A stretch of 64,000 bases of DNA from Casuarius casuarius. Taxonomy: Eukaryota > Chordata > Aves > Casuariiformes > Casuariidae. Numbering within the stretch: position 1 is the stretch's first letter; each line of letters starts with the position of its first letter. Location: the NCBI GenBank assembly GCA_003342895.1, contig PTFA01000198.1, positions 953,905-1,017,904 on the forward strand, in the 5' to 3' direction. Below are positions 49,496 to 62,499 of this stretch, one piece after another. A program made the position numbers and the translations under genes. Under the pieces are notes generated by a model. It did no database searches, was not told the origin of the DNA, and was given only the letters and a program-made list of their open reading frames with translations.

Positions 49496-52220
49496 TACTC
49501 TATTATCATCATGTATAAAAACACACAGTGTGCTTGTGAAGGTGTTTTATTTTTATTTTTTTTTACATCCTGTTCACAACAGGGAGTAGTGCTAGATATT
49601 AGTAGTTCATCTAATATTAGAGAATTCAGAAGAAGAAACAAAAACAACCAGCCAAACAAAATCATTTAAGTGTGCCACTGTGAGTATCTCTATGGATAAA
49701 CAGACGTAAGTATATAACCTTGCAGACGTATTCTTAAATCTGATCTATGCAACATTTTTTTCCATCAGAGAACTAGATGCTCTGTTATCTATCACATAAT
49801 CATTTCCAGCATAAATATGAACTCTAGAGATTAGAGATCAGTATACTACACACTTCTAACAGCCTTACCTCATATTACTGAAGCGGGAAAGATATGTTGG
49901 GTGTAAACAAGAGGTAACTATACTGAAAAATAACCTATTTCCTTTTGCTTTTTAATTTCTGAACCTTCCACACACTTTGGGCTGAGACTTCAACAATTTT
50001 CCTCACTCAAGTACAACAAATACACTACGATACTTAAGCAGAGCAGATACTAGTGGGACTCTCAGTTAAGGTCTCGTCAGTCTTGCTGAACAGATGGGAT
50101 AACAGGAGCCCTGTGGATGACTCAGTTGCAATGAAGCTGCTGCCTTACTGAACTTAAAAACACCTGTGTCCTGCTCTGAGCTGCTGCAAGCATTTATGTT
50201 CCATGTTGAGCAACTGACTGGCTCCTATGGAGGTGAGCAAGGTTCTGCAGGAGCTAAGTGATTACTTTGCCATTTAAGTACCACTTATTCTCTTTGAAAT
50301 ATGGAAGTTTGGTAACCTTTGAATGTAATTTTTTTTTAGTGAGAGATAAGTATTTTCCTTTGCTGAGTTAGCAAAAAAAGGTGGAAGAGAGAGAGAGAAT
50401 ATTTTTTCACTTTTTCTAATTCAAGCTTTTAGAGGCATTAGAGAGAACACTTCTTAACCATCCCATGAAACAAAGAGAGGCATGTGTGATAATGGGAAAT
50501 CACAGAACCAAGTCAAAACTTGTCATGATTTTTCCCCATTTCCAAATTTCATATGGCAACATTTGACCAGCTCTAAGACACTGTGTGCCATAATCTTTTA
50601 CCTTTCAATCTTAGCCATTCTAGAAGACTCACTTTAATTTAAAACATAAATAAATGTCTTATCTATCTTTCCTATTTTGGAAATACGATACAAACATAAC
50701 TTAATAACTAATATGGCAATAAAACTGCTGCAAGAAGAAATTTATAGTACATTAATCTCTAGATTCTGTGTTTGGACTGGAAATGATTACATGATAATGG
50801 AGTAAATGCTTTGCTAAGTGAATACAAACTTAAATACTGTATATATCGAATGTGGACATGCTGAAGAATAAATCTGCAGTACATTAATATAGAGAAAGAA
50901 CTTTCTTAAATGAAACCTTCTGAAATAATAAGTCCAGGGAAGTGAACTGGCCATCATTAAAGGGCAGAAAGTAAATTCAATGTGAATCTATTAAATGAGA
51001 GGCAGAAAAGTTTTCCATTGAAAATAGTGAAAACACAGCTAAAGTCTTCAAAGTTTCCCTCCACCAAGTATGAATCAACTTCTTATGCAGCCTGGAGATA
51101 TTTCCTCATTGATTCATGAGAACGGTCCAAATTGTGGAATCACCTGAATGCAGAAGACCGTAGATCTTTTAGAAATATTTCTTCCACAGGAGGAGAGGGC
51201 AGGGGAAAGAACAGGCCAGGAAGGTGTCATTTAATCACTAAGCCATCCACTCGTCATGAAGTGACTTGAACGTTTCCAGCAGTTCACACATACACATTCC
51301 ACTCCTACTTGCAATACCCCCATTTAAAAGTCAAATGCTATGTAAGACTTAGCCTGGAATGCACCATTCATCTTTTTTTATGAGAAAATATATGTAACTA
51401 TGCTAGGAACAAATGTCATTCTGCATGCAAAGTCTTAGTAACCAGCTGTACACAAATGGAAGTCATCAGGGGTCAGGAGGAAATAAAATCCTTCCCACCC
51501 ACTTTGCTGTAAGGCAGTACCAGCATTTAACCATGGTCATTTTTACAGCTTCAAGCCAGCTGTAATCCTCACAGTCTTGTGAATAGTTCAGCTACGGGAG
51601 CCACTGAAAAGTTTCCTATGCTCTTGTCTGCCTTTCTGCTCAAAAAGTCCTTCTTCACTAAACTGGTCAAAATAAATAAATGAAGAGAACCTCCTTCCTC
51701 TTCCCCTCCCCCCCACCTCCAGTAATCATTGGTTGAAATTAAACCATGTTAAACTACTGAAAAGAGCCGCTCTGTAGCACTAAAATGGGAGAAAAAGGTT
51801 ATTATAAAATTAGAATTGATGGTGGCCCATGGAAAGAAACTGCAAGATATAAGGGCTAGATCTCTAAGCACAGTCTCCCTCCTTTCTCTAAGGTTCCCTG
51901 AAATGGAACAGAAAAATTTCACTTTTCCAGTGATATGTATGCATAGCTTTGCCCTTGGCTGAGATTTAAACATTTTTATTAATAACCATGTTATGAAAGA
52001 CGAGCATCTGCATAATCTAAAATTGAGCTGTATTGTTCTGCTTGAGATTCTTGAGTATCATGAGGGAAGCAAGGCTAAGATCAGGCTCTCGATTAAATGA
52101 GAAGAATAACTACCACTGAATGTAGTAACAGGGAGGAGAAACAGAACCAGTTAACTGACAAATATCACCAGAGAATTTTTTTAAAATCCTTATTTGCTGC
52201 TTTTTCTACTAGCTTTTTCT
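49496..52220. other. Non-coding AT-rich stretch
   Basis: No gene or repeat recognised. A short GA run lies at 50387-50398. Confidence 0.45.
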
Positions 52221-52239
52221 TTTCTTCTTCTTCTTCTTT
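52221..52239. repeat. (TTC)n short microsatellite
   Basis: About six TTC units. GAA/TTC repeats can form triplexes when long; this one is short. Confidence 0.8.
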
Positions 52240-52626
52240 GAAATAAGTCATACTTTCTAGCACTGATACCATTCTGTCCACCAAGAGATCATTTACATCT
52301 GTGCAGAGTGAGTACAAAAAGCTTTAGTTTGATTTTGAATTTTAGCTACCCACACTGCAAAGCTCTGAATAGCCAGGTAATGCTGGTTTATACGAGCAGC
52401 TCTATGCAGGCCTCTCTATAGTGTGTCAGGGTGGGTTATAATAAGATAGGCCCAAACATTTCAGTGGATTAAACATTGCTTCAGTCAGCCTTGCGCAAGT
52501 TCCCATTCTGAAAATTGGGCTGAGCCATCTATGTCATTTCAGCTGTGCAACACCAAGTAGTGCAACCTATTCCTATGAAACCAGGCCAGTGACTAATGCC
52601 AACTACCAAAACAAGATGTTCACTTC

Positions 52627-52683
52627 CACTGATAAATGTATTGCATGTGACAAATTGCAATTGCACTGATAAATTGTATTGCA
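52627..52683. repeat. Short imperfect duplication
   Basis: CACTGATAAATGTATTGCA (52627-52645) recurs with one extra T at 52664-52683, 37 bases later. The intervening bases are also AT-rich. A small local duplication. Confidence 0.75.
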
Positions 52684-53251
52684 GAAACTTAGCCTTGTAT
52701 TGCCTGGCAAATACTGTTTCCCAACTTGAGGAAACAACTGGGGAAAAAGATTGTCAGACAGGTTTGTGAAGTGCAGAACAGCAAGAGGAGCACGAAAGGT
52801 GAGGAAACATCATGACCTCAACTCCACCCAAACCACAGGCCACCCACATTCATTCTCTAGCAGTTACAGATGAAACAGGGATTAGCTCTCCCCAGCTTCT
52901 TTCTGCTCTCCTGCTGTGCCCTAAAGCAGTGAACTATGGCTGCAGCTCTTACACAGGCTCAGCAAAGAGCCAACGAAACATGCTGCATTTCTGCTCCATG
53001 AACCTCAGGTGACCTGCAAGAGCATGTCGGTCCAGCTGCAAGGAAGGGCCGTATCCCTGCCTAGGCATGTAGCGAAAAGGAGACAAGGAAGGGAAAGCGC
53101 CACCAAAGCAACAGAGTGTGAAAGATGTGAAAAATACACATGCACATGTGTGCACACACATGCACACACAGAGGAAAGAACAAGGTGCTAGTAAAATGAG
53201 AACATGAAGATGGAAAAGGATATAAGGCAACAATGTAAACATTTGGAAAAG
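52684..53251. other. Non-coding stretch with small CA/TG patch
   Basis: A CA/TG patch at about 53136-53170 includes 'acatgcacatgtgtgcacac'. The 140-codon minus frame at 52949-53371, the longest in the window, runs through this and the AAAAC repeat. Its F/L/C-rich sequence comes from low-complexity DNA. Confidence 0.5.
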
Positions 53252-53309
53252 AAACAAAAACAAAACAAAACAAAAACAAAACAAAAACACCAAACAAACA
53301 AACAAAACA
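53252..53309. repeat. (AAAAC)n / (AAAC)n simple repeat
   Basis: Irregular AAAAC and AAAAAC units end in three AAAC units. It may have grown from an old retroelement tail, but no body was recognised beside it. Confidence 0.9.
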
Positions 53310-54880
53310 GCCCCACACAGCAGCCTAAAGCAATCTGCAGTTAAAAAGAATAATTTGTACCAACTTGCCATGAACGTTGCCTATTCACAGTTTTCCCTCC
53401 AAGTTACTTTTCTTTTTGTCCTTTTTGCCTTGGTCAGCCCAGCTCCAGGAGCAGAGTCTTTTAAAAAATGATTCCCAATAATACAACTTTGGTATATCTG
53501 CACTTTTAGAAAGGATTCCTGATATTCTGTACTCAGGTGCGAGCGAATGAGCGGTACAGATCATACAGGCTCTTCAAGGTCTCCGAACAACTTTGAACAA
53601 TCTAAGCTAACCACAATTAGCTGACATGAACACAGCATCCAAGTAGTTCATATTATAGACTCTTTAAAATGACTCCTTTCCCTTTCAAGTCACAGGGTCC
53701 CCACCGATTTCAATTCTTTGGGATCAATCCTGTTAGGCTAAAATTTATGCCGAAGATCTGTCAGAAGCTAATAGGCAGGACATTTGACAGCAACACTTAA
53801 TTCCCTGGCCAAATGTGGGAGTTCACCTGACAGGAATGAGAGTTATGCCTTGAGATAGGGCTTTTCTGATAAGCCCTCCGACATGTATCAGCTACAGTCA
53901 CCATGAATTTTAGTTCTAAGCAACAAGCTTTCAGTCACATTTGCACCTTCCCTCAGCTTTCCCATGCAATGCCAACATTTTGTTATTTCCTACACCTCTG
54001 AATTGCTTTTCATGTACCAGGGTGGGGCTAATTTTCCAAATTGCCCATCAGAAAGGCTTTGCAGGGTAAGGAGAAATAAAAGTTTTATATAAAGTGATCT
54101 TTCAAACATGCCTTCATAAAAAATGTCAGAGAGCCAGAAAAAATATTTTAAAGAAAAGGGCCGTGTCTGTAAAAACAAACCTTATTTAATGAAACACGGT
54201 GGCCAACACCAACAGAGGCTGCGGCTGGGACTGGCACATTGCTGAAGAGCAGGGAACACTTCTCTCTTAATGACTACCAGCCCAAGATGAACACAAATGT
54301 GGGTGAGGAATTTGAGACCACAACCACGGAGCACTATTAGCTTTCATCGGTCCCTCTCTGGCTTATTCATGGAATCTGGGCAGGTCCCAGAGGCATGACT
54401 TCTCAGCCCGCATTTGTGAAATGAGCCTCCGTTACTTGGAAGGGATTTGCGCTGCTCTCTCTTCCTTCAGTGGGTGTTTTGTTGCAATATTCAGGGTTCA
54501 TACTGGGCCAGATCCTTCTCTGGGAGAAGGGATGAACTGCCCTTAAAAGTGAAGCGAAGGCTGCTCATGTTCTGATTATTTCTTTGGCTGTGTATGTACT
54601 CTAACAAAAAAAGGTCGTCATAAAATGTAGCTCACAATCAAACAATAAAGAAAAACTGCATCAGCACCACCTTTGTCATTGTATGCCCTTGCTCTCTTTA
54701 TATACACATACTGTGCTATCACACTGCAAACACACGCACGGAGTCAGTGACCTGTGAAAATTTTCTTGATCCTTCAAATAAGAGCTCTGTTGCCCCAGCC
54801 CCTAATTAAACAAAGAGATCATTTATGTAACAATCCATCCACAGAAGGCTTTTATTTAGAGCACACAAACATGCAGGTCA
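53310..54880. other. Non-coding stretch
   Basis: 'tgggccagatccttctctgg' near 54504 resembles the end of the palindromic interspersed repeat. The block 54790-54870 ('cctaattaaacaaagagatc') could be conserved. No gene recognised. Confidence 0.4.
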
Positions 54881-54917
54881 CTTTCTGCTGGTAACACCAA
54901 TCATACCAGCATGAAAG
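54881..54917. repeat. Imperfect hairpin
   Basis: CTTTCTGCTGGTA (54881-54893) pairs with TACCAGCATGAAAG (54904-54917), with one bulged base and a 10-base loop. It is too short to be called a microRNA precursor. It may be a remnant of a small inverted-repeat element or chance. Confidence 0.7.
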
Positions 54918-57634
54918 CACACTCATGCGGGTGAAGAGCTGGCAAAGAAATAGTTTTTTAAGTGGCTGGTCCAATGTTCAACTCACTTGAATTGGCTAGA
55001 TATGCGCATTCCCTTCTGAATCTGAGATGCTCCATGTCCTGATTCAAAAGCTCAGCTGGAGCTCAGCCAAAGCTGACTTGTGTGAGCAACACAGCATCCA
55101 AAAATAATTGTTTGGCCTGCTAGAAAAATAGACCCACTGAAGTAGGAATGCCTTCTGTTTTGAAGAATGAACATCAGTAATGTGCCAGACAAATACTCTC
55201 TTTTCGTCAGACAATAACTTGCTGCCCTCAGGTATATCACTGGCCTTTAAAATAATACCCAATTTTTCTTACCCTTCACATTTGTCTTACCGAATTTTTC
55301 AACTTCAGGTACACTTACTGATTATACTCACTAAAATCGCAAGCTGATTTCAGCACCAGTGGTTCGTTTCTTTTATGTCTTACCTTTCATGCTTCTTTGA
55401 TGAAATGCTGATCACTAATTCAGCCATTACTGTATTTTTTTCTTCTTTTAGACTAATTAAAGAAGTGTCTTTGGTCCCACGGTGCGCTCAGAATAGTAGC
55501 TTCTTGCCTAAAGGAACTGTGAACATAGAACAAAGGAAATCAGTTAATCGACAGTGCTGACATGAACTCTGATCTTTAAAGACTCACCTATTAGGTTTTC
55601 ATGAGTTACCTATGCAGTAACCTTTCTTATTTCCTCAGTATTTTATAGGAAATGGTTACAAAAAGTTTGAGCTTTTGTTGGTGTATACTGGTCTATTTTT
55701 ATGTAGATAAAGGACAGACAAACAAAAAAACCTGTAATATCAATGGGAGATTCAGTTTGGTGTTGGTGGTAACAGAAGCCAAGGTTTAGAGTCCTACCCT
55801 ATGGTTGTCTTCCAAAACAGGCAAAGCTTTCCAAATGCTTAATAAGAAATATTCAAAATCAAGCAGTAGTATGTCATAATTGTGTAACTTTTTGTTCCTC
55901 GCAAAAGCAGTAATAATGCAGCTGGCTGGCATTTTTAAGGAACATACAATTAGGGTTTCCTTTCTGTAGCATGCTGTTCAATATCATAAAAATAATAATG
56001 AATTATATAAAGTGGACTTGAAAGATTGTAACTATGACTCTTGATTCCGGGATATTCCACTTTTCTTGTGGTAAAACTTAAGAATTGGAAATTTGCTATG
56101 TCTCAGTGGAAAGTTTGATTCTAAACAGCTATCATTATACAGTGCCAAGAAGACCACTTGTTCTTAGCATACTTTCCTTTCATAAACCAGGGAGCTAGAA
56201 CATTTCCATAGAAAAAGGAAGAAGAAATAAATGAATTTCATATAAACCACCAAATGTTTTTAGGCAGACCTCATTTATTTTTCAAAAGCTTCATAGGGGT
56301 TGTAGTGGTTCTGCTTCAAATTAGGGAGTTGTCCACGCTGCACACATCAGATTGGGATCTGCCTTCGCAGAATTCAGGGGTACTGCGATCCCAAGCTGAT
56401 TCAGTTTATTGCAGAAATAGAGGACACATGCATTGGTTTAACATAAATATTTCCAGAGAAAGCAGGTGCTTGTTTCCTGGAGCTTTGTCTGCACTGGTCT
56501 ACACAACTATCAATTTGCCTGTTTCAAAACAACCACTGACTGGGCAAAGGCTGGCGTGCTAAGCCATGGTTTCTTCTTTCTTATGAAACCTAGGTTTTAT
56601 ATAATATACCTAGAATCACCTAGTTCCCAGTGTTGAAACATTCTGCAACTCCCCCCAAAATTATATTTTTAATTATGTCATGATGTTGAAGAGCTAGGCT
56701 ACTGCTGAACTCTTTTATCCATCTACCTTGGATTTTAATGTCAAGACTCAACTGTGCTGCTATGGAAATCAGTGGTTCAAGTCTCATTGAAAGACATTGC
56801 TAGTTGTCAAGGAACATACTTTACATATAGCAGAGATACTTCAGAATCATTAGGAGCTTTTGTATGTGGATGTATATATAATTTATAGCATTAATTTCTT
56901 AGCAGTGTTAGACACAAATCTATTACTAGAATCGAAGCCACAGTGAATCAGTAGTAACAATGAGTAAATCATTAACATATAATTTATTTCAGAAATGAAT
57001 CCTTATGGAATTCTCAAAAGCAGTTGTGAATTTTTCAAAATACACACTCATACAGAGCAAAAAATGGTTTTGTAGCATTGGCCAAATACCCTGAATTCAG
57101 GCTGTCCTAAGTAGGTTTTGGAAAATCAACCATATGGTCTTGATTTGGTTTCTTGACTAGAAGAGCATGCAAAACACTCTCCTATAAATTTTGAACATAC
57201 AAATGTAATGTTAATATAGATTATTTCATCTTAATTATCGAAATGAAGTCCCTTTTTCTCTAAGTCTGGTATTGACCTTCAGAACTTCCCTATTTGCCAC
57301 TCCAGTCCATTGCAAACTGGATTTGAGGGTTTTTATACAGACTTTACGTAAAGTCAGCTACTGTAATCCAAAATTTATTGTTACCTGACTGTATGATGAA
57401 TGACTGGAGAAAGATGAAGGTCCCTCAGAATTGTCATTCTTCACTGTTCCCTTTCCTTTGTTTCCTCACCAGTCCTGGAATGCACAATAAAATCCCTTTC
57501 TAGAACCTCTTTCATGCAGTTCACAAGTCCCCCTCCAAATTTTGTCTGGACCTCTCATTCAAATAGTTGGTGAGAGATCTTTCCTTTTATAGCCTCCTAT
57601 TCCCTTTAGTTTGCTGATCTGTAGAGATTTGCTG
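54918..57634. other. Non-coding stretch
   Basis: A 102-codon plus frame (56254-56562) has no motif. Its DNA ('gagttgtccacgctgcacac') is faintly like a sauropsid interspersed repeat, unconfirmed. Near 57612-57646 a 17-18 base unit (GCTGATCTGTAGAGATT / GCTGATCTATAGAGATT) is tandemly repeated. Confidence 0.4.
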
Positions 57635-57813
57635 ATCTATAGAGATTACTGACAAAGGATTTTAAAAGGTCAATCTAAATGGTGTCCCTTTAGGCCATTT
57701 GGGCTTGAGTGGTCCTTCCACAACTTATTTTCTATGGTCTACTGCTTTTAGGTAGACATGAAAAGAGCTCTGTGCAAAACAAGTACTAAGACATCTCTGC
57801 ATGACCTTACCTT
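57635..57813 (+). repeat. Direct duplication, copy 1
   Basis: This 179-bp segment matches 58619-58797 with no insertions or deletions and seven mismatches by my reading (about 96% identity). The two copies are 984 bp apart in the same orientation. It is unique, non-simple DNA. 'agcctcctatt.cctttas' phrases at 57591 and 57824 show a further, shorter direct repeat around this copy. Confidence 0.95.
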
Positions 57814-58618
57814 ATTTTTTTGTAGCCTCCTATTACCTTTACTTTGATCATCCCTAATCAGCTTTATCCATTGAATTCTCCACCAAATGGTTGATTCCAA
57901 CTAAAATGACATTTTGTTGGGTTGGTCAGCTTCTTCAGCTTCTTTAGATGACTCCATTGGTCCTCATAGTTTGATCACATAGTCCAAATGCAATTAACTT
58001 GCAGGCAAGAATCGTAACCTTTCTATAGTGTACTTTGTCCAAAAACTACCACATTTAGAAATATAGTCTTTGAAAAAGTTATACAAGGGATGAGCTTTTT
58101 CATTTATGTAAAAAGTGAAAGATGTGGGAATATTTAAAAAAAAACCACAATAGTTAATCTTGTGACTTCGTTTGCTGTTCAGGCAACATGAGTGGGTTTC
58201 AAAATATAATCTTATACATTCAACAAGACTGGTTCAAAGAGGAATATAGCTCCAAAATTGGACTTCAGTGGAACTTCTTATTTTCTCACTGCCATTTTTT
58301 TAGAGAATAACCATTTCTACCAATTTTATACATATGAGAAAAAACAAAAATATGAGCACAATTATGTAGTCAATCTTTTTTTGTTCTAGATTGTCATTAT
58401 GAAAGAGATTATAATTGAACTTTCTTTTTCAAAACTGTCAAACATTACTAAGTCTCATGTTTCAGTGGAACAGGTTCTGGAATCTCAAAAATACAAGTTT
58501 AAAATCTAAAGCAGTTACTTTGCATCGTTTCTGCAGAGGAATGAGATTAAATTGGTATTGAAACATTCATTATCCGTTATTTGCCATACAAGGACAGACC
58601 TTTTAGACAATTGACTTC
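57814..58618. other. Spacer between duplicate copies
   Basis: Unique AT-rich DNA, with 'gcttcttcagcttctttag' as a small internal repeat near 57931. No gene recognised. Confidence 0.45.
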
Positions 58619-58793
58619 ATCTATAGAGATTACTGACAAAAGGTTTTAAAAGGTCAATCTAAATGGTGTCCCTTTAGGCCATTTGGGCTTGAGTGGTCCT
58701 TCCACAACTTATTTTCTATGGTCTACTGCTTTTAGGTAGGTATGAAAAGAGCTTTGTGCAAAACAAGTATTAAGACATCTCTGCATGACATTA

Positions 58794-58797
<4 letters not shown>
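58619..58797 (+). repeat. Direct duplication, copy 2
   Basis: Partner of 57635-57813. It ends in a 28-base T run (58796-58823), where copy 1 has only a short T-rich stretch, so the homopolymer grew after or during duplication. The T run lies on the wrong side to be a retrocopy tail for either strand reading of this segment. Confidence 0.95.

Positions 58798-58823
<26 letters not shown>
58796..58823. repeat. Poly-T run
   Basis: Twenty-eight consecutive T. The lysine stretch read on the minus strand (58709-58969) is an artefact of it. Confidence 0.95.
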
Positions 58824-58827
<4 letters not shown>

Positions 58828-59505
58828 AATTCTGTACGGATCTCATCTTTGTGGCAAAGGTCAAATAGGAAACATCTTGAAAAGAACTAGTGAAGCAACG
58901 AGGGAATGTGAATCTTTCTGCTCTTCTGCTCTCAGTCGTGAAGCTACTGTACCTTATGAGCAAGTTCATGGCTCTTTGTTCCTTTGAGATTATTAAAAAA
59001 AAAAAAGAGAGACTTTGAAAGTTCTATTTTTAGTTTGAATCATGTCACTAACAGGGGGGAAAACCACACTTAAAATGCTTTCACTGGACTCGCCTTTGTT
59101 AGTCTCCTGAAGTTAAGAGGAAAGATCTCTATTTACAAGAGATGAAACATGTCTATGAAACATAATCATAGAGAATATCTTTGTATTTGAAAATGATGGA
59201 GTTGTGAAAAATACCTTCTTCCTGAGTTACATTTTATTACAGAAATCTGACAGTTCAGGAGGCTTAATCATTTGTGAAGTTTATAATAGTATATTTCTAT
59301 TCTTTTTTAGCTTCCAAGACAAATTAAAAAAAAGCAAATAACTTAAAGTCTGCCCAACATCACGGGTTTTACTAGAATATTACATTATTTTTTAAAGTTT
59401 AAGATCTTATTAATTGGCTGGACATGCCCTCATATCAGTTCTGTCTCAGAACAATCAGCTGCCATTCTTTTACAAGAACTGTTACAATTCTGCTCTCTAT
59501 TTCAG
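58824..59505. other. Non-coding stretch
   Basis: Unique AT-rich DNA with an A run near 58995. No gene recognised. Confidence 0.45.
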
Positions 59506-59521
59506 AAAACCCCTCTCTGAG
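59506..59521 (+). other. Candidate 16-base micro-exon
   Basis: An excellent acceptor ('tctgctctctatttcag') and a strong donor (CTGAG|GTAAGCAAG) flank just 16 bases. Micro-exons of this size occur in neural genes, but no host gene is visible and both sites could be chance. Confidence 0.12.
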
Positions 59522-61999
59522 GTAAGCAAGTAATAACATGTCACATCTAAAGCAATGGCATTAATAGGAAACATGTTGTTATTAAAGATACCTCAAAAAG
59601 GTTAGTTATGAAAACAAACAAACAAGCAGCATATCCATCCCTAACTTGGCTGAAATGTTGAAGGTAAGAAATGTTAGGCACTTCTCTAAACAGAAGAAAG
59701 CTGCCATTGTGCTGACTGCATGCAGAAGGCTAAGGACATTTTGCAATACAACATGGAGGGCCATGCTCACTGGCCCAGACTGATGGCAGCTAGGTGCCTT
59801 CTAGGTGGCACGCTGTGTCCTTCTGTGGCCAAGTATCACTAGTTTGTATTAACTGGGGCTTAATTTGAAGGGTTAAAGAGAACTGCCAGGATCCTGCTGT
59901 GCCAAATAATGAATATACTTAAAAATACCTATGTTAAAGGAAAAGGCGGATATAATTTTCTATTCTTTGGAAATCATATTTCAGTATCTTCAAAGAAACT
60001 CTTAGTATCACATGAAGAACTGGCAGCCATTTGAAAAAAAAAAAAGTTGTGTTCCTTCTTGTAATTTATAAAATGTTAAAACTCAATACACAGTGGTAGT
60101 TATGGTTTCCATTTTGTAACACACAGAGAACAGTGATTTACTTGATATAATGACAAATTAGATCTTTCTGAAACAACATTTCTAGAAATATTTCGAGAAA
60201 ATGCACTCATTCCAGGAATCAAGCTGAAAAGTCACGACCTTCTCGCTTTTGAGAATTTGCGTATGCCAATAACTTAAATTCCTTTCTTAATGTAAAAACT
60301 AAATTGTGCTTATTTACTATATAATATGATCATAATGTTACCTAACAGGAGTCCACAGAACACATGAACTTTTCATCTTATAATCCTTAGGTGAATTCAT
60401 TATTATTTTCTCTTGTCACTCAATACTGGACATGGCACACGTAAGAACCTATAACAAAATTGAATATATAATGGCTTCTCCAAGCAATATTGAGATGAAG
60501 ATTGAGATTTTCCTAATGGAATCTGAGTATCCAAATTTTCTGGGCAGTGTGGAACCTTAAAATACAGGTAAGCAAAAAGTTATGTCAACATCATTTTAAT
60601 GTTGCAAAATAGTCTTTTCCTCCAATATCTCAAAAAGAAAATTCTCACATAAAAATGTATTTTTAATGGAATTTTTTGAAAGAAACATCCTTTCCTCAAG
60701 GAGGTTTTTAAAAGAAATATCTTCCCTGTTCACCTGTCAACACTTCAGATTTTCCATCTTCCCCACCTTTTTTCTGTTTTGTTAATAAAGGGAGAAGGGA
60801 AAGAAACAAAGAAAAAAGCCCTGAAGTTACTTTGATTTTTAGCATCTGTCTTTTGAGTTGCTTAGCACCAGTAAAGGTTTGCATGTGAAAAGAATTTGAG
60901 ACTTTAGAGGTGGTGAGAGAAGAGGTTTTTACTGGCTTACTCACCACCTACATCATTTTGGGGAGCATGAAGAAGCTTTGATTAGCAAGTATGTTTTTGA
61001 AAGCTCTGGCAATACATAGGAAACCTGACAGTTTCATTTGTGCCCCAGATGTTCTCACCAGCATACTCTCAACCCAAGATAAGCATCCTAAAAAAATATT
61101 CCCTCCACGGGGCTCTTTTTATACCAAGGGGATACAGCTCTTCTGTTATAACGTACAGTGTCAATCCTCAGTGCCTGCTTGAGGCTGCGCCAAAGCTAGT
61201 CAGGTAGCAACTCTGATATGCAATTAGTTTCAAAAAGATTGCAAATCCAGGCATTGACTGCAGGCATCCATGAGGAACCAAACGTCCTCTTCACCTCTTT
61301 GATCTAGTCCTTAAAAATAAGCAAGTGATGATAGGACAGTCCCACCTATTCTTGCTTTTCCTTATACAACGATCAATCACTTTAACAGAATTCAATCCAA
61401 TAACCTAACTTTTACCCTCAACTTTTCTGGTTCAATTAACTTGTAATAACTAAAATCATCAAGGCAGCTTAAAACCAGTAAGGAATGATCTTTCAAGTAC
61501 AGTAACTTCTGATTCTTGGGAAGTAAAGTGCAATTATTGAAAATAGCTCTCCAGTTACATACCAAATACTTCTACAAGGCAAATATATATGAAGAAGTGA
61601 TCTTAGAAGTACCAGGGCACAGAAAAAGTAGTATAAATTGTTCTCAGTGATTTTAAATGTCATTCTACTCAAGATAGCTCTATTTTTATTGAGAAATGTA
61701 TAACATCATTTTCCTGATAGTACTTTAATAATGCCTAGATATAGTGACAGTTGTGACACTGGAAAATTTAGCCTATTCATATAGGCTAATGTGAAAGTAA
61801 ACATTCTCACTCAAAAATCTCTATTTTATGTACTTTTACACATAATATAGAAACAATGGTACTTATACTCTATTATAATACATAAATACATATTTTAGTA
61901 TATAAATCCATACTTATATGCATTTATATTGAGACGCCCAATTCAAAGCAAGGTTCTTGTGAGTTGGGGGGGAAAAAAAAAACTAATAGGAGAAAGAGT
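59522..61999. other. Non-coding AT-rich stretch
   Basis: Donor-like sequences GAAG|GTAAGA (near 59666) and ACAG|GTAAGC (near 60568) occur without clear exons. 61860-61930 is a nearly pure AT patch and an A run lies at about 61972-61981. No gene recognised. Confidence 0.45.
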
Positions 62000-62205
62000 G
62001 TCTTTCTGGAGGACCTTACAGTATAAATGGACAAGAAGGACAAGGCATAGAAAAAGAGAAAACCTTATTATCATCATTTTACAGTCTCAAATTGAGGCAC
62101 AGAGAGTAAAACTTTTTTCCGCAACGCTACCAGAAGCCTCTGAAAGAACTGAGAATCAAACCAGAGCTGCTGCACTGCAATTTTGTGCTCTAACCACATG
62201 ACCAA
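62000..62205 (-). mobile_element. MIR-type SINE, near full length, reverse
   Basis: The landmarks of an inverted MIR occur in order: 'ggaccttacagtataaatggacaagaaggacaaggca', 'ccttattatcatcattttacagtctcaaattgaggcacagagagtaaaac', 'tctgaaagaactgagaatcaaaccagagctgctgcactgcaattttgtgctctaaccacatgacca'. The last is the inverted tRNA-like head, usually '...gggaatcgaacccagg... ctgtgctctaaccactagacca'. It is one of the best-preserved old SINEs here. Frame 61929-62201 crosses it by chance. Confidence 0.8.
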
Positions 62206-62499
62206 AAAATGCCTGTAAAATATTAAATGTTTAGTAGGAAACTAGGTTGTGCCTTAAAATGAATATTTGCTAATCTAATAATTGTGGTTATTTTGTATAT
62301 TTGTCTTCTGAACTGCTGGACATAGCAAAACTGTTCAGGGGTAATGGATGACTGGGTCATTAAACAGAATACACAAGTGTATTTTAGATATATCTTTTTA
62401 AGTCACAGGTTTTAAAATATTTACTAGGTTTCTTTTTTCCATTGACCTTCCTGAAGGTAACCTGGTGCTGATGTGTTATTGTGGATTGTTTTTTACAGA
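62206..62499. other. Short non-coding spacer
   Basis: AT-rich unique DNA between the SINE and the poly-G run. Nothing recognised. Confidence 0.4.

Noticed and set aside
52949..53371. Longest open frame, 140 codons, minus strand, very F/L/C-rich
   Set aside because: It runs through AAAAC and CA simple repeats, so the amino-acid bias comes from low-complexity DNA. Another minus-strand phase and the plus strand are open over the same bases.
54881..54917. MicroRNA precursor
   Set aside because: The stem is only 13 bp with a bulge, too short for a pre-miRNA. Kept only as a hairpin.
58619..58823. Retrocopy with poly-A tail at duplication copy 2
   Set aside because: On the plus strand the T run follows the segment and on the minus strand the A run precedes it, so it is not at a 3' end. 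The other copy lies nearby with no indels, which fits local duplication.
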